Shown: positions 26,689 through 37,908 of the stretch, one piece after another
How the letters are laid out: every line of letters starts with the position of its first letter
Numbering within the stretch: position 1 is the first letter of the stretch
Source: Anastatus disparis
Lineage: Eukaryota > Arthropoda > Insecta > Hymenoptera > Eupelmidae
Length of the DNA: 64,000 nt
Assembly: GCA_017163975.1 (NCBI GenBank)
Contig: JAFFSR010000353.1
Span: 526,001-590,000 of the forward strand
Direction of reading: 5' to 3'
Made by a program: the position numbers and the translations under genes
Notes under the pieces: generated by a model
Told to the model about the DNA's origin: nothing
Databases searched by the model: none
Seen by the model: the letters and a program-made list of their open reading frames with translations, nothing else

Positions 26689-27539
26689 TTTTTTGTTTTA
26701 CGCGCATTTCCAATCGTATTATTTATATTTTATTTATATGTTGATATATATGTATTTTTTGTTATATTTTATTCGAGCAAGATTCACTTTAATAATTTCA
26801 CTTATAATTCACTTAAGTTAAAATAAAACTTTTTGCAACGTAATGTTTGTAATAATTAGTATTATTTTGTACTGGGTGTAACCAAAATTCACTTTAATAA
26901 AATCGTTTATACTTCACGTGATTTAATTAGATTTTTACTCATTATGCAGCTTAATGTTGGTGTTAATTAATATTGTTTTATAGTTAATTTAATAAAATTT
27001 CACTTTAATAAAATCGAATGCGGCTCAATCGAGCTAAGTTTAACATGCAACTTAATATTGATATTATAATCGGTTTGTTCAGAGTTGAATTCAATAAAGC
27101 GCTAAGAATTTATTTGAATAAATATTCACTGTTAAGATTTTTCAACATGCAATTTAATATTGAAAATATAGTTAAATCATGCAGTATTTACTTTGATAAA
27201 ATTTAATAATAATTTGCTTGAATTAAGTCAAAATTTTCAGACATGCAATTTAATAATTATTATAATTTGAAAGTTCGCAGCGGGCGCGTATTCCCCTCGT
27301 AGGACGTATAAGGTATAAACATAAAATTTACTTACCCCAGGATAGTGATGACAGCGATGTACACGTATAACATCCTCTCGTTGTAATAGTTTCTTGTGTT
27401 TAATGCCTCCTTCAGAAGTGATATCGTCGTAGCTGTCTTTTGCAGGTTTGGCTTCCTTCGTAGTACTGTTGAAGTCGCTTCTTGTAGATATATATTTTTC
27501 CTTCACAAGTGATACCCGACACTTAGCTCCACTTTTTTA
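26689..27539 (-). other. Leader region of the LTR element, next to its 5' LTR
   Basis: This non-coding stretch lies between the 5' LTR and the first gag-like ATG on the minus strand. Directly inside the LTR the minus strand reads AAGTGGAGCTAAGTGTCGGG, which could hold the primer binding site; I could not match it to a named tRNA. An 89-codon frame (27,506-27,237) has no support as a gene. Confidence 0.4.
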
Positions 27540-29856
27540 TGTTACGTTTTCACGTTATTGATTTATTATATTGTGGGTATCTTTTTATCACGACTAAGCT
27601 TGGTAAATCCAAGTAGTCAATTTGTGTGAAAGTAATTAATTTAATAAGACGATAATTAAAATAAACTGATAGATTTATTATTACGTTATTCGTGAGAGAG
27701 AGAAATGTCCACTGCACTACTGGTGTAAAATCGCTGATACGTCCTCGCTGCGTCGATCGTGGATTCGTGCTTCTCTATGCTCTTGTAACGTCCTCCCTAT
27801 TCTGATTCTTTTTTTTTAAAAAACATTTTTTCTATAAACATTAATATTTTATTTATTTAGGATGAATGAGTTTATTAAATTTATTGATGAACTTTTCTCT
27901 AAAGTTTGAATTTAAATGAAACATTTTAAAATGTAATAATAAGTATTAATTTAACTAAATTCTATATAATTTTAATTGAATACAAAAATAGCAATGATTA
28001 TTAAAAATATTAATATGTCTGTATATATAAGCGAGTACATATGCGTATGTTTCCGTCCGATCGATAAAGATTACCTTGCAGCAAGAATCGAATTCTATCT
28101 TAATGCAAAGGTGTAGCAATTGAAAATATTATTTTCTTTTCAATTTAAACAAATTATTAATAAATATTAGAATCTCAATAACAATATTTAAATTATTATT
28201 TGAAGACGTATTCAGACTTATTAAGAATATAGTATTATAAAATATTTATAGTTTTAATAAATTTATATTTTATTATGTTCCAAATTTCATATTTTGTCAA
28301 TTGTAAATTATAATATTGTAAAATGAATTATTTTAAAATGATTTAAAATGTTTACACATTCAGAAGAAAATAAATATTATCTAATTTCAATATCTGATTT
28401 CAATAATGATTTTGATTTTCAAATATTCAATTCAAAAACTAAATAAATTTACAATATTATAATATAAATGATATTTGTTAAGATTATTAATTTTTCACTT
28501 GAAATAATAGATTATTTAAAAATAAATATTAGAATATTTCTAATTCGAATTTGAACAAAATCAAATATAAACCAAGTAAAATTAAAGGTTTATAAGAATA
28601 AAAATAGAAATTTAATAAATTATTATTAAATTAATTAAAAATCAATTAATAAATGCTTCCTACGACATTGGTTTGTAGTGGGAGTAGCTTGTGAAAACGC
28701 TTTAGCGAAGCAATAAAACTAATGTGTAACTTGTACTGGTAGCGCAGTTCAAGCTAAGCGCCTCAGCAATCAAACATTATAATTCTTTTACAAATATTAC
28801 ATACATTATTTTTGTCAAATAAATTACTTAAAATTTACAAACTTCATTTTACATTTCAAGATTATTTTGTTGGATTTATTAAGCAATTATTATTTTTCTT
28901 GAATTCATTTTTTCTATAAAGTTACAAGTTTGAATCTTATTAATTAATATTTTGTATTATATGCTTCGGAAACAAATCTCAAACAGATTAGATATTTATT
29001 TGAATTTGTATTAGTGTGAATCGAATATTTCCAATTGGTTTATCAATTATAAGTAATTTTATTAAAGAATTTTCATATTTTATTAAAACTAATATTTTTG
29101 TGAGTCGCAGAATTGAATAAAAGTAAGTACTCTCAATTTTGAGTAATATTATTTCTTTTTCTTTTTTCATATTACCTATCCTAAATATATGATCATTAAT
29201 TATTTCAATTAATTTCATATTAATTTAATTAAAATCGAGTGTTTCGTTTAACAATTATTTCTTCTATTTTATTTATTAGATGACCACCCAGGAGGTAGTA
29301 AGCGTTGGGAAGACTAAATAAAAATAATATCCAAATAATAAATAAAATAATTAATATTTATTTGACTGATGCATTGATTCTACAATTTTAATTTCACAAA
29401 ATTCAAACCAAGAAAGTATAATTTATTAAAACACCACGAGTTATTAGATAGAAATATCTAGGCTCATTAAAAAATTTCTCGCCACTAAGCAGACGTCACA
29501 CTCTGGTCGGGTTCTAGTAGTCTACATCTTTCTTGGTGCTCTAGTGCCTCGTAGCTTAGTAGGCTGCGGCGTGGTTCGCCCGGTCGTATTTATACTTGCT
29601 GGGCTCGTTGTTTCCCACTTCTCTATTCTTCTATAAGTTTCTACCTCGTGGCTTCTGTTTTTCCATGCTTTACTTTGTTCGTTCTCTACAGGTCTTAACT
29701 TGTCGGCTGGTTCGTCATCATTTCTTTCGATCACGAGTTGTTGCTAGCTAGTTTCAGACGTCTAGTCAGCGCTTTCTTACTGGCTTATTCATTTAGTTTA
29801 ATATATTTCTTATACTTCTACATTTTATTATTTTCTAGAATATTCCACCCGTAACA
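27540..29856 (-). repeat. LTR family B: right (5') LTR, split by another LTR
   Basis: The LTR occupies 27,540-27,783 and 29,501-29,856. The join is exact when compared with the copies at 13,419 and 32,219 (GCTCTGG in the unbroken copy). The inserted DNA at 27,784-29,500 is a separate element with its own CTCT duplication. Confidence 0.85.
27784..29500. mobile_element. Solo-LTR-like element (1,717 bp) with CTCT duplication
   Basis: The ends are TGTAACGTCC and AGACGTCACA, so TG...CA with inverted TGT(A/G)ACGT. CTCT lies on both sides (27,780-27,783 and 29,501-29,504), and the unfilled site exists in the sister LTRs of family B. The interior is AT-rich and non-coding. At 1.7 kb it is long for an LTR, so a small non-autonomous element with LTR-type ends is also possible. 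Confidence 0.75.
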
Positions 29857-29860
29857 CATT

Positions 29861-30109
29861 CTAAGGCATAAAAATTAGAATGCCGATATGACTTTAATCT
29901 ATTTAATCTTATCTCGAAGAACTTATGTAACAAAGTTGTATCTTATAAAAAATTATAGACAATCGTAACTAAACTTTTAGAGTAAGATGATCGTATCATT
30001 ACAGTGGATTCGACATAATTGTAACTTAAACCTCTATGTACCAACATCGTATCTTTGTAGAACTTTTAATATAATCGTTAGTCGAACAAATGTACAATAT
30101 AATCGTTTT
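29861..30109. other. Non-coding flank, nothing recognised
   Basis: Short AT-rich stretch between the LTR element and the next foldback element. Confidence 0.4.
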
Positions 30110-30410
30110 TTAAGAGGATTTCACGTATCAAAATGAAGAGAAAGCTGCATCTCGTATAAAAAAAAACAAAATTTTTTTTTATGAAAAAGGATTAATTTTA
30201 TAGCTTATTTTCAAGAAAACCTTGAAAAACCAAATTGTTTAAGTTAACCTTTCTATATCAATTTTTTCAAGGTTTTTTTGAAAATGAAGCTATAAAATCA
30301 ATTTTTTCTTATCTTCGAAAATTTTACTTTTTTTTATAAGAGATGTGGTTTCTTTATTTTTTTCTAAAATTATTAGTTTTTGTAAGAGTATCAATTCTTT
30401 TATAATTATT
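30110..30410. mobile_element. Foldback MITE (family M2), diverged copy 2
   Basis: It shares with the copy at 23,189 the arm words CATCTCGTATAA, TCAAGAAAACCTTGAAAAA and the complementary TCAAGGTTTT(T/C)TTGAAAA. It begins at a TTAAGAGGA word. The right end is eroded and its limit is approximate. Confidence 0.6.
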
Positions 30411-30724
30411 TTTATACTCTTACACACACTCACACTATTTCCATTTTCAATTTTTTTTAAACAGAAATTATTTTTTTACATTGAAATCACCTGGTAAAAA
30501 TTTCAACATTAAAAATGGTGTATGATTTAATTTATGAGTATTATTAATAGTAACATTCTGTCATATCAATATTGGCTAATAAATAGTCAATTTTTGCAGA
30601 GCCTTCATTTTGCTTTTTTATAGAGAAAGCATTGCATCAATAAAAAAATTTTTTTTCTATTTATTCATTAATTTGTACATATTTAGACTCAGAAAGTCGA
30701 AAAAAGTAGTTTCCAAAAAATGTC

Positions 30725-30738
30725 TGTATGTGTGTGTG

Positions 30739-30770
<32 letters not shown>

Positions 30771-30835
30771 TGTGAGTGTGTGTGTGTATGTGCGTGCGTG
30801 AGTGCGTGCATGCGTGCGTGCGGGCGTGCGTGCGG

Positions 30836-30895
<60 letters not shown>
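30725..30895 (+). repeat. (TG)n/(CG) compound microsatellite
   Basis: About 170 bases of alternating TG, TGCG and TGCGGGCG units. Alternating purine-pyrimidine DNA of this kind can adopt the left-handed Z form (general knowledge). Confidence 0.9.
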
Positions 30896-32081
30896 TTTCA
30901 GTACGCCAAAAATATCTCGAGAACTGCTCGATGGATTTGCTTCAAATTTTGCATGAAATTTATTTTTTTGTCTAACTGGAGGGGGGGGAGCTATTGAAAA
31001 TTGATCTTCTAAGCTCAGATTTTTTTTAGAGCCATTTTAATAATTTTAAAAAAATTTTGATTTTTCATTTTTTTGATATTTTACGTAAAATACTCGAAGA
31101 ATTTTCTTGAAATTTTGTATGGACATTATTTGCGACTGCCAAAAGAAGAAAAACTTTCACCGACTGATTTTCTTAACGCACTTTTAATTTCAAAGCATTT
31201 TGAAAATCTTAAAAAAAAATATTTTTTTTCATTTATTTTTTATTTTACGACAACCATTCGATAGATTTGCTTCTAAATTTGTATGCAAGTTATTCGCTAT
31301 TTTCTGAGGAAAATTAACTTTGGAAAACTCATTTCTATAGTGCACTTTTAATTTTAGAGAATTCAGAAAATTTTTGTAAAAATGTTTATTTTTCATTTTT
31401 TTTATATTACACAAAAACCATTCGTTAGATTTGCTCTAAAATCATTATGCAAATTATTTGTTATTGCCTTAATAAAACAAGCTTTGAAAAACTTATTTTC
31501 TTAGCGCAGTTTTAATTTAAGAGAATTTGGAAAATTTTTTACAAAAATTTTTCATTTTTTTTGGCTTTTACGTAAACTACTCTAAGAATTTGTTTAAAAA
31601 TTTGTATAGTAATTATTTGCTATTGTTAAAATAATAAAAACATTTGAAAACCGATTTTCTTGGCATAATATTAATTTTAGAACATTTTGAAAATTTTTAA
31701 AAAAGTTGTTATTTTTTATTATTTTTCTATTTTACGAAAACCATTCGATTGATTCGCTCTAAAATTTTTATGCAAGTTATTCGCTATTGTCTAAAGGAAA
31801 TAAGCTTTGGAAAACTTATTTTCTCAGCGCAATTTTAATTAAAGAGAATTAAAAAAAAATGTTTATTTTTCATTTTTTTTTATATTACACTAAAACCATT
31901 CGATAGATTTGCTATAAAATTATTATGAAAATTATTCGTTATTGCCTTAATGAAACAAGCTTTGGAAAACTTATTTTGTTAGCGTAGTTATAATTTTAGA
32001 TCATTTTGAAAATTCTGAAAAAAATTTATTTTAAATTTTTCATTTTTTTTGGATCTTACGTAAACTACTCTAAGAATTTGC

Positions 32082-33059
32082 TTAAGAGCATGACGAAGCT
32101 ATCCGCCTTTTAATAATATTTCCAATCTTAACTTATGAATAAACGATGCGTTTAATCGAGTTTCTTTGCTACAAAGAAAAAATTTGTAAGATTAAACTCT
32201 AATGCGGATGTTACGTTTTCACGTAATTGATTTATTATATTGTGGGTATCTTTTTATCACGACTAAGCTTGGTAAATCCAAGTAGTCAATTTGCGTGAAG
32301 GTAATTAATTTAATAAGACGATATTTAAAATAAACTGTTTGATTTATTATTACGTTAGTCGCGAGAGAGAGAGATGTCTACTGTACTATAAGTGTAAAAT
32401 CGCTGATACGTCCTTGCTGCTTCGATCGTGGATTCGTGCTTCTATATGCTCTGGTCTCGTTCTGGTAGGGTAGTAGGCCGTGGCGTGGTTCGCCCGGTGG
32501 TATTTATACTTGCTGGGTTCGTTGTTTCCCACTTCTCTATTCTTCTAGAAGCTTCCACCTCGTGGCTTCTATTTTTCCATGATTTACTTTGTTCGTTCCC
32601 TACAGGTCTAAACTTGTTGGCTAGTTCGTCATCATTTCTTTCGATCACGAGTTGTTGCTAGCTGGTTTCAGACGTCTAGTCAGCGCTTTCTTACTGGCTT
32701 ATTCATTTAGTTTAATATATTTCTTATACTTCTACGTCTTATTATTTTCTAGAATATTCCACCCGTAACACGGACAACTCAAGAAATCCATCAAAATATA
32801 ATACATACAAAGTTATAATAAAAACTTTCAATATGTCGTATTTTAAGGTTAGGTTTGTCGAGTTTGATATCTAAATTTCCAATCAAAGCTCATAAAAAAA
32901 TAACAAATCCAAATAATTTTTTATTTTAACAAAAATTATTGTATAAATATAGCTTTAGTGCGGACAAGTCATTATATTTGTTTAATTTAAGAATTTAAAA
33001 AGATATTGATAAAATAAAAAAAGCAAAACTTGATTGCTGCAGCTCCGACATGCCGTTAA
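32082..33059 (-). mobile_element. TTAA MITE (family M1), copy 2, carrying a solo LTR
   Basis: Reverse-orientation copy of 14,908-15,318 with TTAA at 32,082-32,085 and 33,056-33,059. Outside the TTAA, the host sequence is a satellite unit that reads through (AATTTGC, TTAA, AAATGTGTATAG), as in the uninterrupted unit near 31,590. This shows TTAA was the duplicated target. Confidence 0.88.
32219..32770 (-). mobile_element. Solo LTR of family B with CGGA duplication
   Basis: Starts TGTTACG and ends CGTAACA. CGGA lies on both sides (32,215-32,218 and 32,771-32,774). The intact MITE copy at 14,908-15,318 shows the unfilled site (complement GTTGTCCGCAC at about 15,191), so the 4-bp duplication is demonstrated directly. 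Confidence 0.92.
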
Positions 33060-33721
33060 AAATGTGTATAGAAATTATTTGATACTGTTAAAATAATAAA
33101 AACATTTGAAAACTTATTTGTATGCAAGTTATTTGCTACTGTCTGAAGAAAACAAGTCTTGGAAAACTAATTTTCTCAGTGCAGTTTTAATTTAAGAGAA
33201 TTTTGAAAATTTTCATACAAATTTTTATTTTTCATTTATCTTCTTTCTTATCGTGGTTACGATTAGAAATTTCGTTGTCATCGTTCTTTTGAAGTACAAA
33301 TTTATAAATAAATATTAATATTAGACAATTTTTCTATGTTAAAATCACATTCAAATAAATATAAAAAAATTAATGAAACTCAAAGAGCTCTATGAGAAAG
33401 GATTCCGCCAAAGCACTTGGCAGCGTTTTTTGTATAGACAAAAAAGCTAATAGAAATATGTTGTCCATAAAGTGGGCATTTTAAGTACGTAGAAATATTT
33501 TAACTTATAAATCCAATACGTCGTTTCATTCGCGTTTAAATTATAAAATGTATGTTTAATGAATACAAAAAAATGAAAAAATAAATCGTCTCAAACAAAA
33601 ATAATTATAGAGATTTAACTATGAGTATTTTTTCTGTTTCTAAGATTTACATTTTAATCTTCGAAAATACGTGTAACATGTTAGTGCTATATAGGTAAAA
33701 AGAAACGTTTTTTATTGGTTA

Positions 33722-34360
33722 AAATAATGTCGAAAATCACCACCTAAAATAATTAATTTTCCACCAACAAGAAAATTACTATTACAAACATCTTTTAATG
33801 TATTATTAACTATTTCTAATGCTTTTTTGGAATCATTGATGCTTCATCCCATATTATTGTATCAACTTCTCTTAATTTTTTTTTTCATCTAATTGTAATT
33901 CTAAAAATGCATTTTTAATTGTATTTAAATTTAAAGGTGATCTAAAAGTCTTATGACTTGTCATTCCCTTAGGTAATAAAGTAGATGCAATACCAGTCCA
34001 AGCCATAGACAAAATTTTTTTATTAATTGATATAAAATAAAATATTAAAGTTTTATATAAAAAAGTTTTTCCTGTTCCTCCAGGACCATCGATAAAATAT
34101 ATTTTTTTATTATCTTTTTCAGTTAAAATTTCAAAAATTAATTTTTGTTCATCGTTTAATTTATTATACATTAATTAAAAATTTTTTTTTGCTTTCTATT
34201 TCATCATGATGATTATTGTTCAAAGTAATTGAATTTATTTTTGGTTCAGGTAAACCAAAATCTTTACAAGATATATATTCATTAATAAAAATATTATCAA
34301 GTTGAAATAAAGCATTATTTTCTTTATTTTCATTAAAATCTTCAACAAAATAATAAGTAG
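33722..34360 (-). pseudogene. Helitron helicase (Pif1-type) fragment
   Basis: The minus-strand frame at 34,171-33,872 encodes LNDEQKLIFEIL followed by GPGGTGKTF, the Walker A motif, and AWTGIASTLLPKG, a segment typical of Pif1-like helicases in Helitron Rep/Hel proteins. After a frameshift near 33,875 the Walker B region continues (WDEASM, then GGDF at about 33,730). Upstream, in another frame, 34,350-34,230 encodes a segment ending CKDFGLPEP, typical of the stretch before the helicase. Only this part of the ~1,500-residue family is present, and at least two frameshifts break it. Confidence 0.82.
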
Positions 34361-34957
34361 TGGAGGTTGGCGCGCTTGCGCACAGGGGGCTTGCGAAATT
34401 TCCATTTTACCATGTTTGATATCATTTATTCTTTTAAGCAATAATTGTACATTTTATAAAATTTATCATAAAAATTATTAACTTAATATGTTTGTTCTAT
34501 ATATTTAAAGTAAAAGCAGTAGGTGCAAACAATAAAAATTAGCACAGACTCTCTCCGTCTCACTCTTATACTCACACATCAAGCATAAAAATCTACGTTT
34601 TGCTGTGCGACTCAGAACGAAGATGGATATATGCGTATACTATATCATAGTATACGAGTAATTTTTATATAAAAATTTAAAATATAAAAATTATAATGTT
34701 AAAAGAACATTTTGAATTTAAAATAATTTCAATAAATTGATATGTTTTACAGTTTTACTTAGTAGTGGAGGTTGGCCCGCTTACGCACAGGAGGCTTGCG
34801 AAATTTCCATTTTACCATGTTTGATGTCATTTATTCTTTTAAACAATAATTGTATAAAATTTTATAAAATTTATCATAAAAATTATTAACTTAATATGTT
34901 TGTTCTATATATTTAAAATAAAAGCAGTGGGTGCCAACAATAAAAATTAACAAAAAG
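34361..34957 (+). repeat. Direct repeat pair of about 190 bp around a 215-bp spacer
   Basis: 34,361-34,545 and 34,760-34,957 are about 93 percent alike by eye. Both start AGTAGTGGAGGTTGG and share AAATTTCCATTTTACCATG and ATATGTTTGTTCTATATATT. The first copy abuts the Helitron fragment. They could be short LTRs or a duplicated Helitron segment; the ends show no clear TG/CA or hairpin to decide. Confidence 0.75.
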
Positions 34958-34969
34958 CTTTTTAAATGA

Positions 34970-35360
34970 TGGAATTTGAATGAAATTGAGGATCAAAAAG
35001 GATGAGCTAAGGAGCAGCTAAGGAAGAGAAACAAAAACGTAAAATAACGTAAAATAACACAAAAAAAAAGGTAAAATTTGAGGATTTACCTGAGGAGGAG
35101 CAAAAATGACCTAAAATAACGTAAAAATAATGGAAAAAAGTGACGGATTTTTGAGGAAGAGAAAAGGAAGAGAAAATGAAGGCATGAGGAAACATAAAAG
35201 AAGAGAAAAAGAAGAGGGGAGGAAGGGAAAAGGAAAAGAAAAGGAAGAGGAAGAAATAACGTAAAATAACGTAAAAAATAAGGGAAAAAAAAGAAGATCA
35301 AAATCAGGTAGGAGGATGAGGAAAAGAAGAGAAGGGGAGGACCTTGGTCGTCGAAAATTT
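34970..35360 (+). repeat. Purine-rich tract with repeated ACGTAAAATAACGTAAAA words
   Basis: Almost only A and G on the plus strand, with GAAGAGAAAAGGAAG runs. The word ACGTAAAATA occurs at about 35,038, 35,048, 35,115, 35,257 and 35,267. Non-coding. Confidence 0.7.
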
Positions 35361-35559
35361 CCTCTTTCTCTCTTTCTTTCGCTCTTTACCTTATTTTATT
35401 ATTATAAAATAAATAAAAAATATGCGTTTATATAAGCCTTTCTCTCTCTCTCCCTCTCTCTCTCTTCTCTCTTCTCTTTCTATCTTTCTAATATGTATGT
35501 CTATACATACATACATACATAATACGTGTACACAAAAATCTGTATAAAATATATACATT

Positions 35560-36126
35560 TGTATATATATATATATATATACAAATCGTATGCAGATGAT
35601 ATGCAAATGATGGACAAATAAGCCATGCATTAGAATTGGTTATTATATTTTAAATATAATATATATTTATTTCCATTGCATTACATTACCAAGGTATCGA
35701 ATCAATAAATATAGAGAATTAGTGATACAAAAATGATAAAAAGTATCAGGAGCCCAAAACATAAGAAGAAGTATAACTATTCTACCTCTTGCGATTAGTT
35801 GTTTGGACATTTATTGTAAATACGCCCGAGTTGCGTATATAACTAAGAACAACTGTATATATATATATATAGATACATACATACATATGCAAATCATATG
35901 TAAATATAAATATTTATCAAAATCGAATATATTATATTGAAAGATATTTATTATTTAAAAATTATTATTCATAAATTATCAATCATAACGCAATAGATAT
36001 CGACAATTTATGATAAAAATAGGAAAAAAGTATCAGGCTATTATAAAAACTATTCTACCTCTTGCGATTAATTGTTTTTGACATTCATTGTAAATACGCC
36101 CAAGTTGCGTATATAACTGAGAACAA

Positions 36127-36199
<73 letters not shown>

Positions 36200-37015
36200 G
36201 ACGTTCTACTAGTTTATTGCTAGTATGACGCACTCTGATAGACTCTATTTAGTCTATCCTTCGCTTTATCTCAAGCTTGTATCTGTAGAGCCGTTAACCA
36301 GACAAGTCGTTATGCCGTCTGGTGCGGGCTCGAATATGTCAGTGTGTAAGTGTGTGCGCTGTTTCGTTGTTAGTAAAAGATTATTTTAGTTATGGGTAAT
36401 GCCCGTTATTACTGAGGACCAAGTGCCTCAGTACGCGGGGCTTTACCCTTTAGGATGGGATAAGGTAAGGTGTATGTTGCTCGCCGCAACTCTTTATTTG
36501 ATTAAGTTAAGCAATTGTACAATTTAAATCTAATAAGCGCACGAGCACAGAAGAATCATGTAAGTGATTCTTCTGTGCTTGGCGTCAGAAGTAAAAGCTA
36601 GTTGAGTTGAGCTGAGGCGAGGCAGAAGAGAGCCTTTCTCTCTGCTAGCCCGCTTTTATAGGCGCTGGACTCCAGTCCCCTCTTCTCTAGTATCTTGGCA
36701 CCACCGGCGTTCGCGTGCGTGGTCCTGCTTTTCTCTCGCGCGCTGAGCCAACATGAGGCTAAAGCGCGCTTTCAATGTATGATATACACACATGTATATC
36801 TTTTAGTGTGTGCGTTTCAGGAGCGTATATACTTTTCGCGCTTATGCTTTTAATCTTTTAAATTCTTTTAGATTCTATTACTTTAATACTTAGTTAACAA
36901 CTATATTAATTTCTATTCCTATCTTAATACCAAATTACGTTAATTATCGCATGCAAAATATATTATATTTGTTAATTATAGTAATTAAAAGCCTACAATG
37001 CAATTGGGCGCTTAC

Positions 37016-37057
<42 letters not shown>

Positions 37058-37600
37058 CATATACATATACAAATCATATGTAAATATAGATATTATCAAA
37101 ATCGAATATATTATATTGAAAGATATTTATTATTTAAAAATTATTATTCATAAATTATCAATCATTGCGCAATGAATATCGATAATTTATGATAAAAAAA
37201 TAATGAAAAGTATCAGGCTATTATAAAAAAAAGAGGTATACCATTCGTTATTTTGACAGTAGATGTGTATGTAATAAAATAATTCACAATTTTTATATTA
37301 AGGATATTACCTAATATCGATATTTATTAATAGTTTAAGTACGTATGCAAATTAGGTGCATATGCAAATTAAGTGTATGTATAAAGTATGTAAAGTACAA
37401 AGATTTAAGAAGTATAATAGCCATTACTACGACAATGTGGAATGGGTGTTCTTAAAAGATGCACTCAAGTCATTCGTTGTAATAAGATCACCCCAAGTTC
37501 GATAACGCGACACGAGAGACGAATGAAATTGCATAACGCAAGCCTTAAAAAAAAAGTCCCACCTTCTTATAAGCGAAATAATGGCAACCCGAGTTTTAAT
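35560..37600. repeat. Tandem repeat of ~290-360 bp with (TA)n, split by a solo LTR
   Basis: Units start at about 35,742, 36,031 and 37,211 with AAAAGTATCAGG. They share CTATTCTACCTCTTGCGATTA, AATACGCCC(A/G)AGTTGCG, CAACTGTATATATA, a (TA)n tract and CGAATATATTATATTGAAAG. Removing the LTR at 36,197-37,016 rejoins the (TA)n of the middle unit. A decayed unit reaches about 37,520. Confidence 0.8.
36197..37016 (-). mobile_element. Solo LTR inserted in a (TA)n microsatellite
   Basis: On the minus strand it starts TGTAAGCGCCC and ends ACGTCACA. The terminal TGTAAGCGCCC is the same as that of the LTR at 46,545, so they belong to one group. A TATAAAAG box on the minus strand (about 36,650-36,660) fits the orientation. 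The flanks are both (TA)n, so the target duplication cannot be read exactly. Confidence 0.7.
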
Positions 37601-37833
37601 TATGTTCATGCTAACTAAATATCTTATATGAAATTTTTAATAAATTGTTAATAATTATTAAAGATTATTAAGGATATTGAATTTCGTACTCAAAACTCAG
37701 TGGTTCCCACAAAACTGATGTATTTCTTGCTACGTTGGAGGTTTAAATATCAAATTACTTTTACAGGTCTCGACAAGTTAAATATTATATTTTTACGCGC
37801 ATGCTCACCCTAAAATTTATGATTTATTTTCGG

Positions 37834-37841
37834 TATAAATA
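37834..37841 (+). promoter_or_regulatory. TATA box for the spliced gene at 37,909
   Basis: TATAAATA sits 68-75 bases before the ATG at 37,909 in otherwise unremarkable AT-rich DNA, and a CATTCTGAG initiator-like word lies about 30 bases downstream. Positions fit an arthropod core promoter. Confidence 0.55.
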
Positions 37842-37908
37842 GACAACGATTTACGGTTCCAATATCATTCTGAGTTTAAGCATTGAAACAAGAATAACAA
37901 AAAAGAGA

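Larger units (their letters stand above)
13415..29860 (-). mobile_element. Large LTR retrotransposon on the minus strand, with nested insertions
   Basis: Two LTRs of the same family lie in the same orientation at 13,419-14,012 and at 27,540-27,783 plus 29,501-29,856. The bases outside the outer ends are both CATT (13,415-13,418 and 29,857-29,860), which supports a single insertion event. The internal protein remnants (25.2-26.7 kb) read on the minus strand, so the right LTR is the 5' LTR. Inside lie a MITE, a complete LINE, a foldback element, long AT-rich sequence and a solo LTR within the right LTR. No reverse transcriptase of this element was recognised. The LTRs start TGTTACG and end CGTAACA, and have diverged moderately. 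Confidence 0.75.
30608..33420 (+). repeat. Satellite-like repeat array, second plus-strand copy, with nested insertions
   Basis: Same family as 8.8-13.4 kb. It starts at the GCTTTTTTATAGAGAAAGC palindrome and runs through a long TG/CG microsatellite and ~165-bp units to the GCCAAAGCACTTGGCAGCG end at about 33,407. A MITE (32,082-33,059), itself containing an LTR, interrupts it. Confidence 0.85.

Noticed and set aside
28660..28790. Possible tRNA-like stretch (GGTAGCGCAGTTCAAGC)
   Set aside because: No cloverleaf with paired acceptor and anticodon stems can be drawn.
37019..37250. Left terminal repeat of the adintovirus-like element
   Set aside because: The ~300-bp tandem repeats end here, but no complementary copy was found after 45,217, so they are not shown to be terminal repeats.
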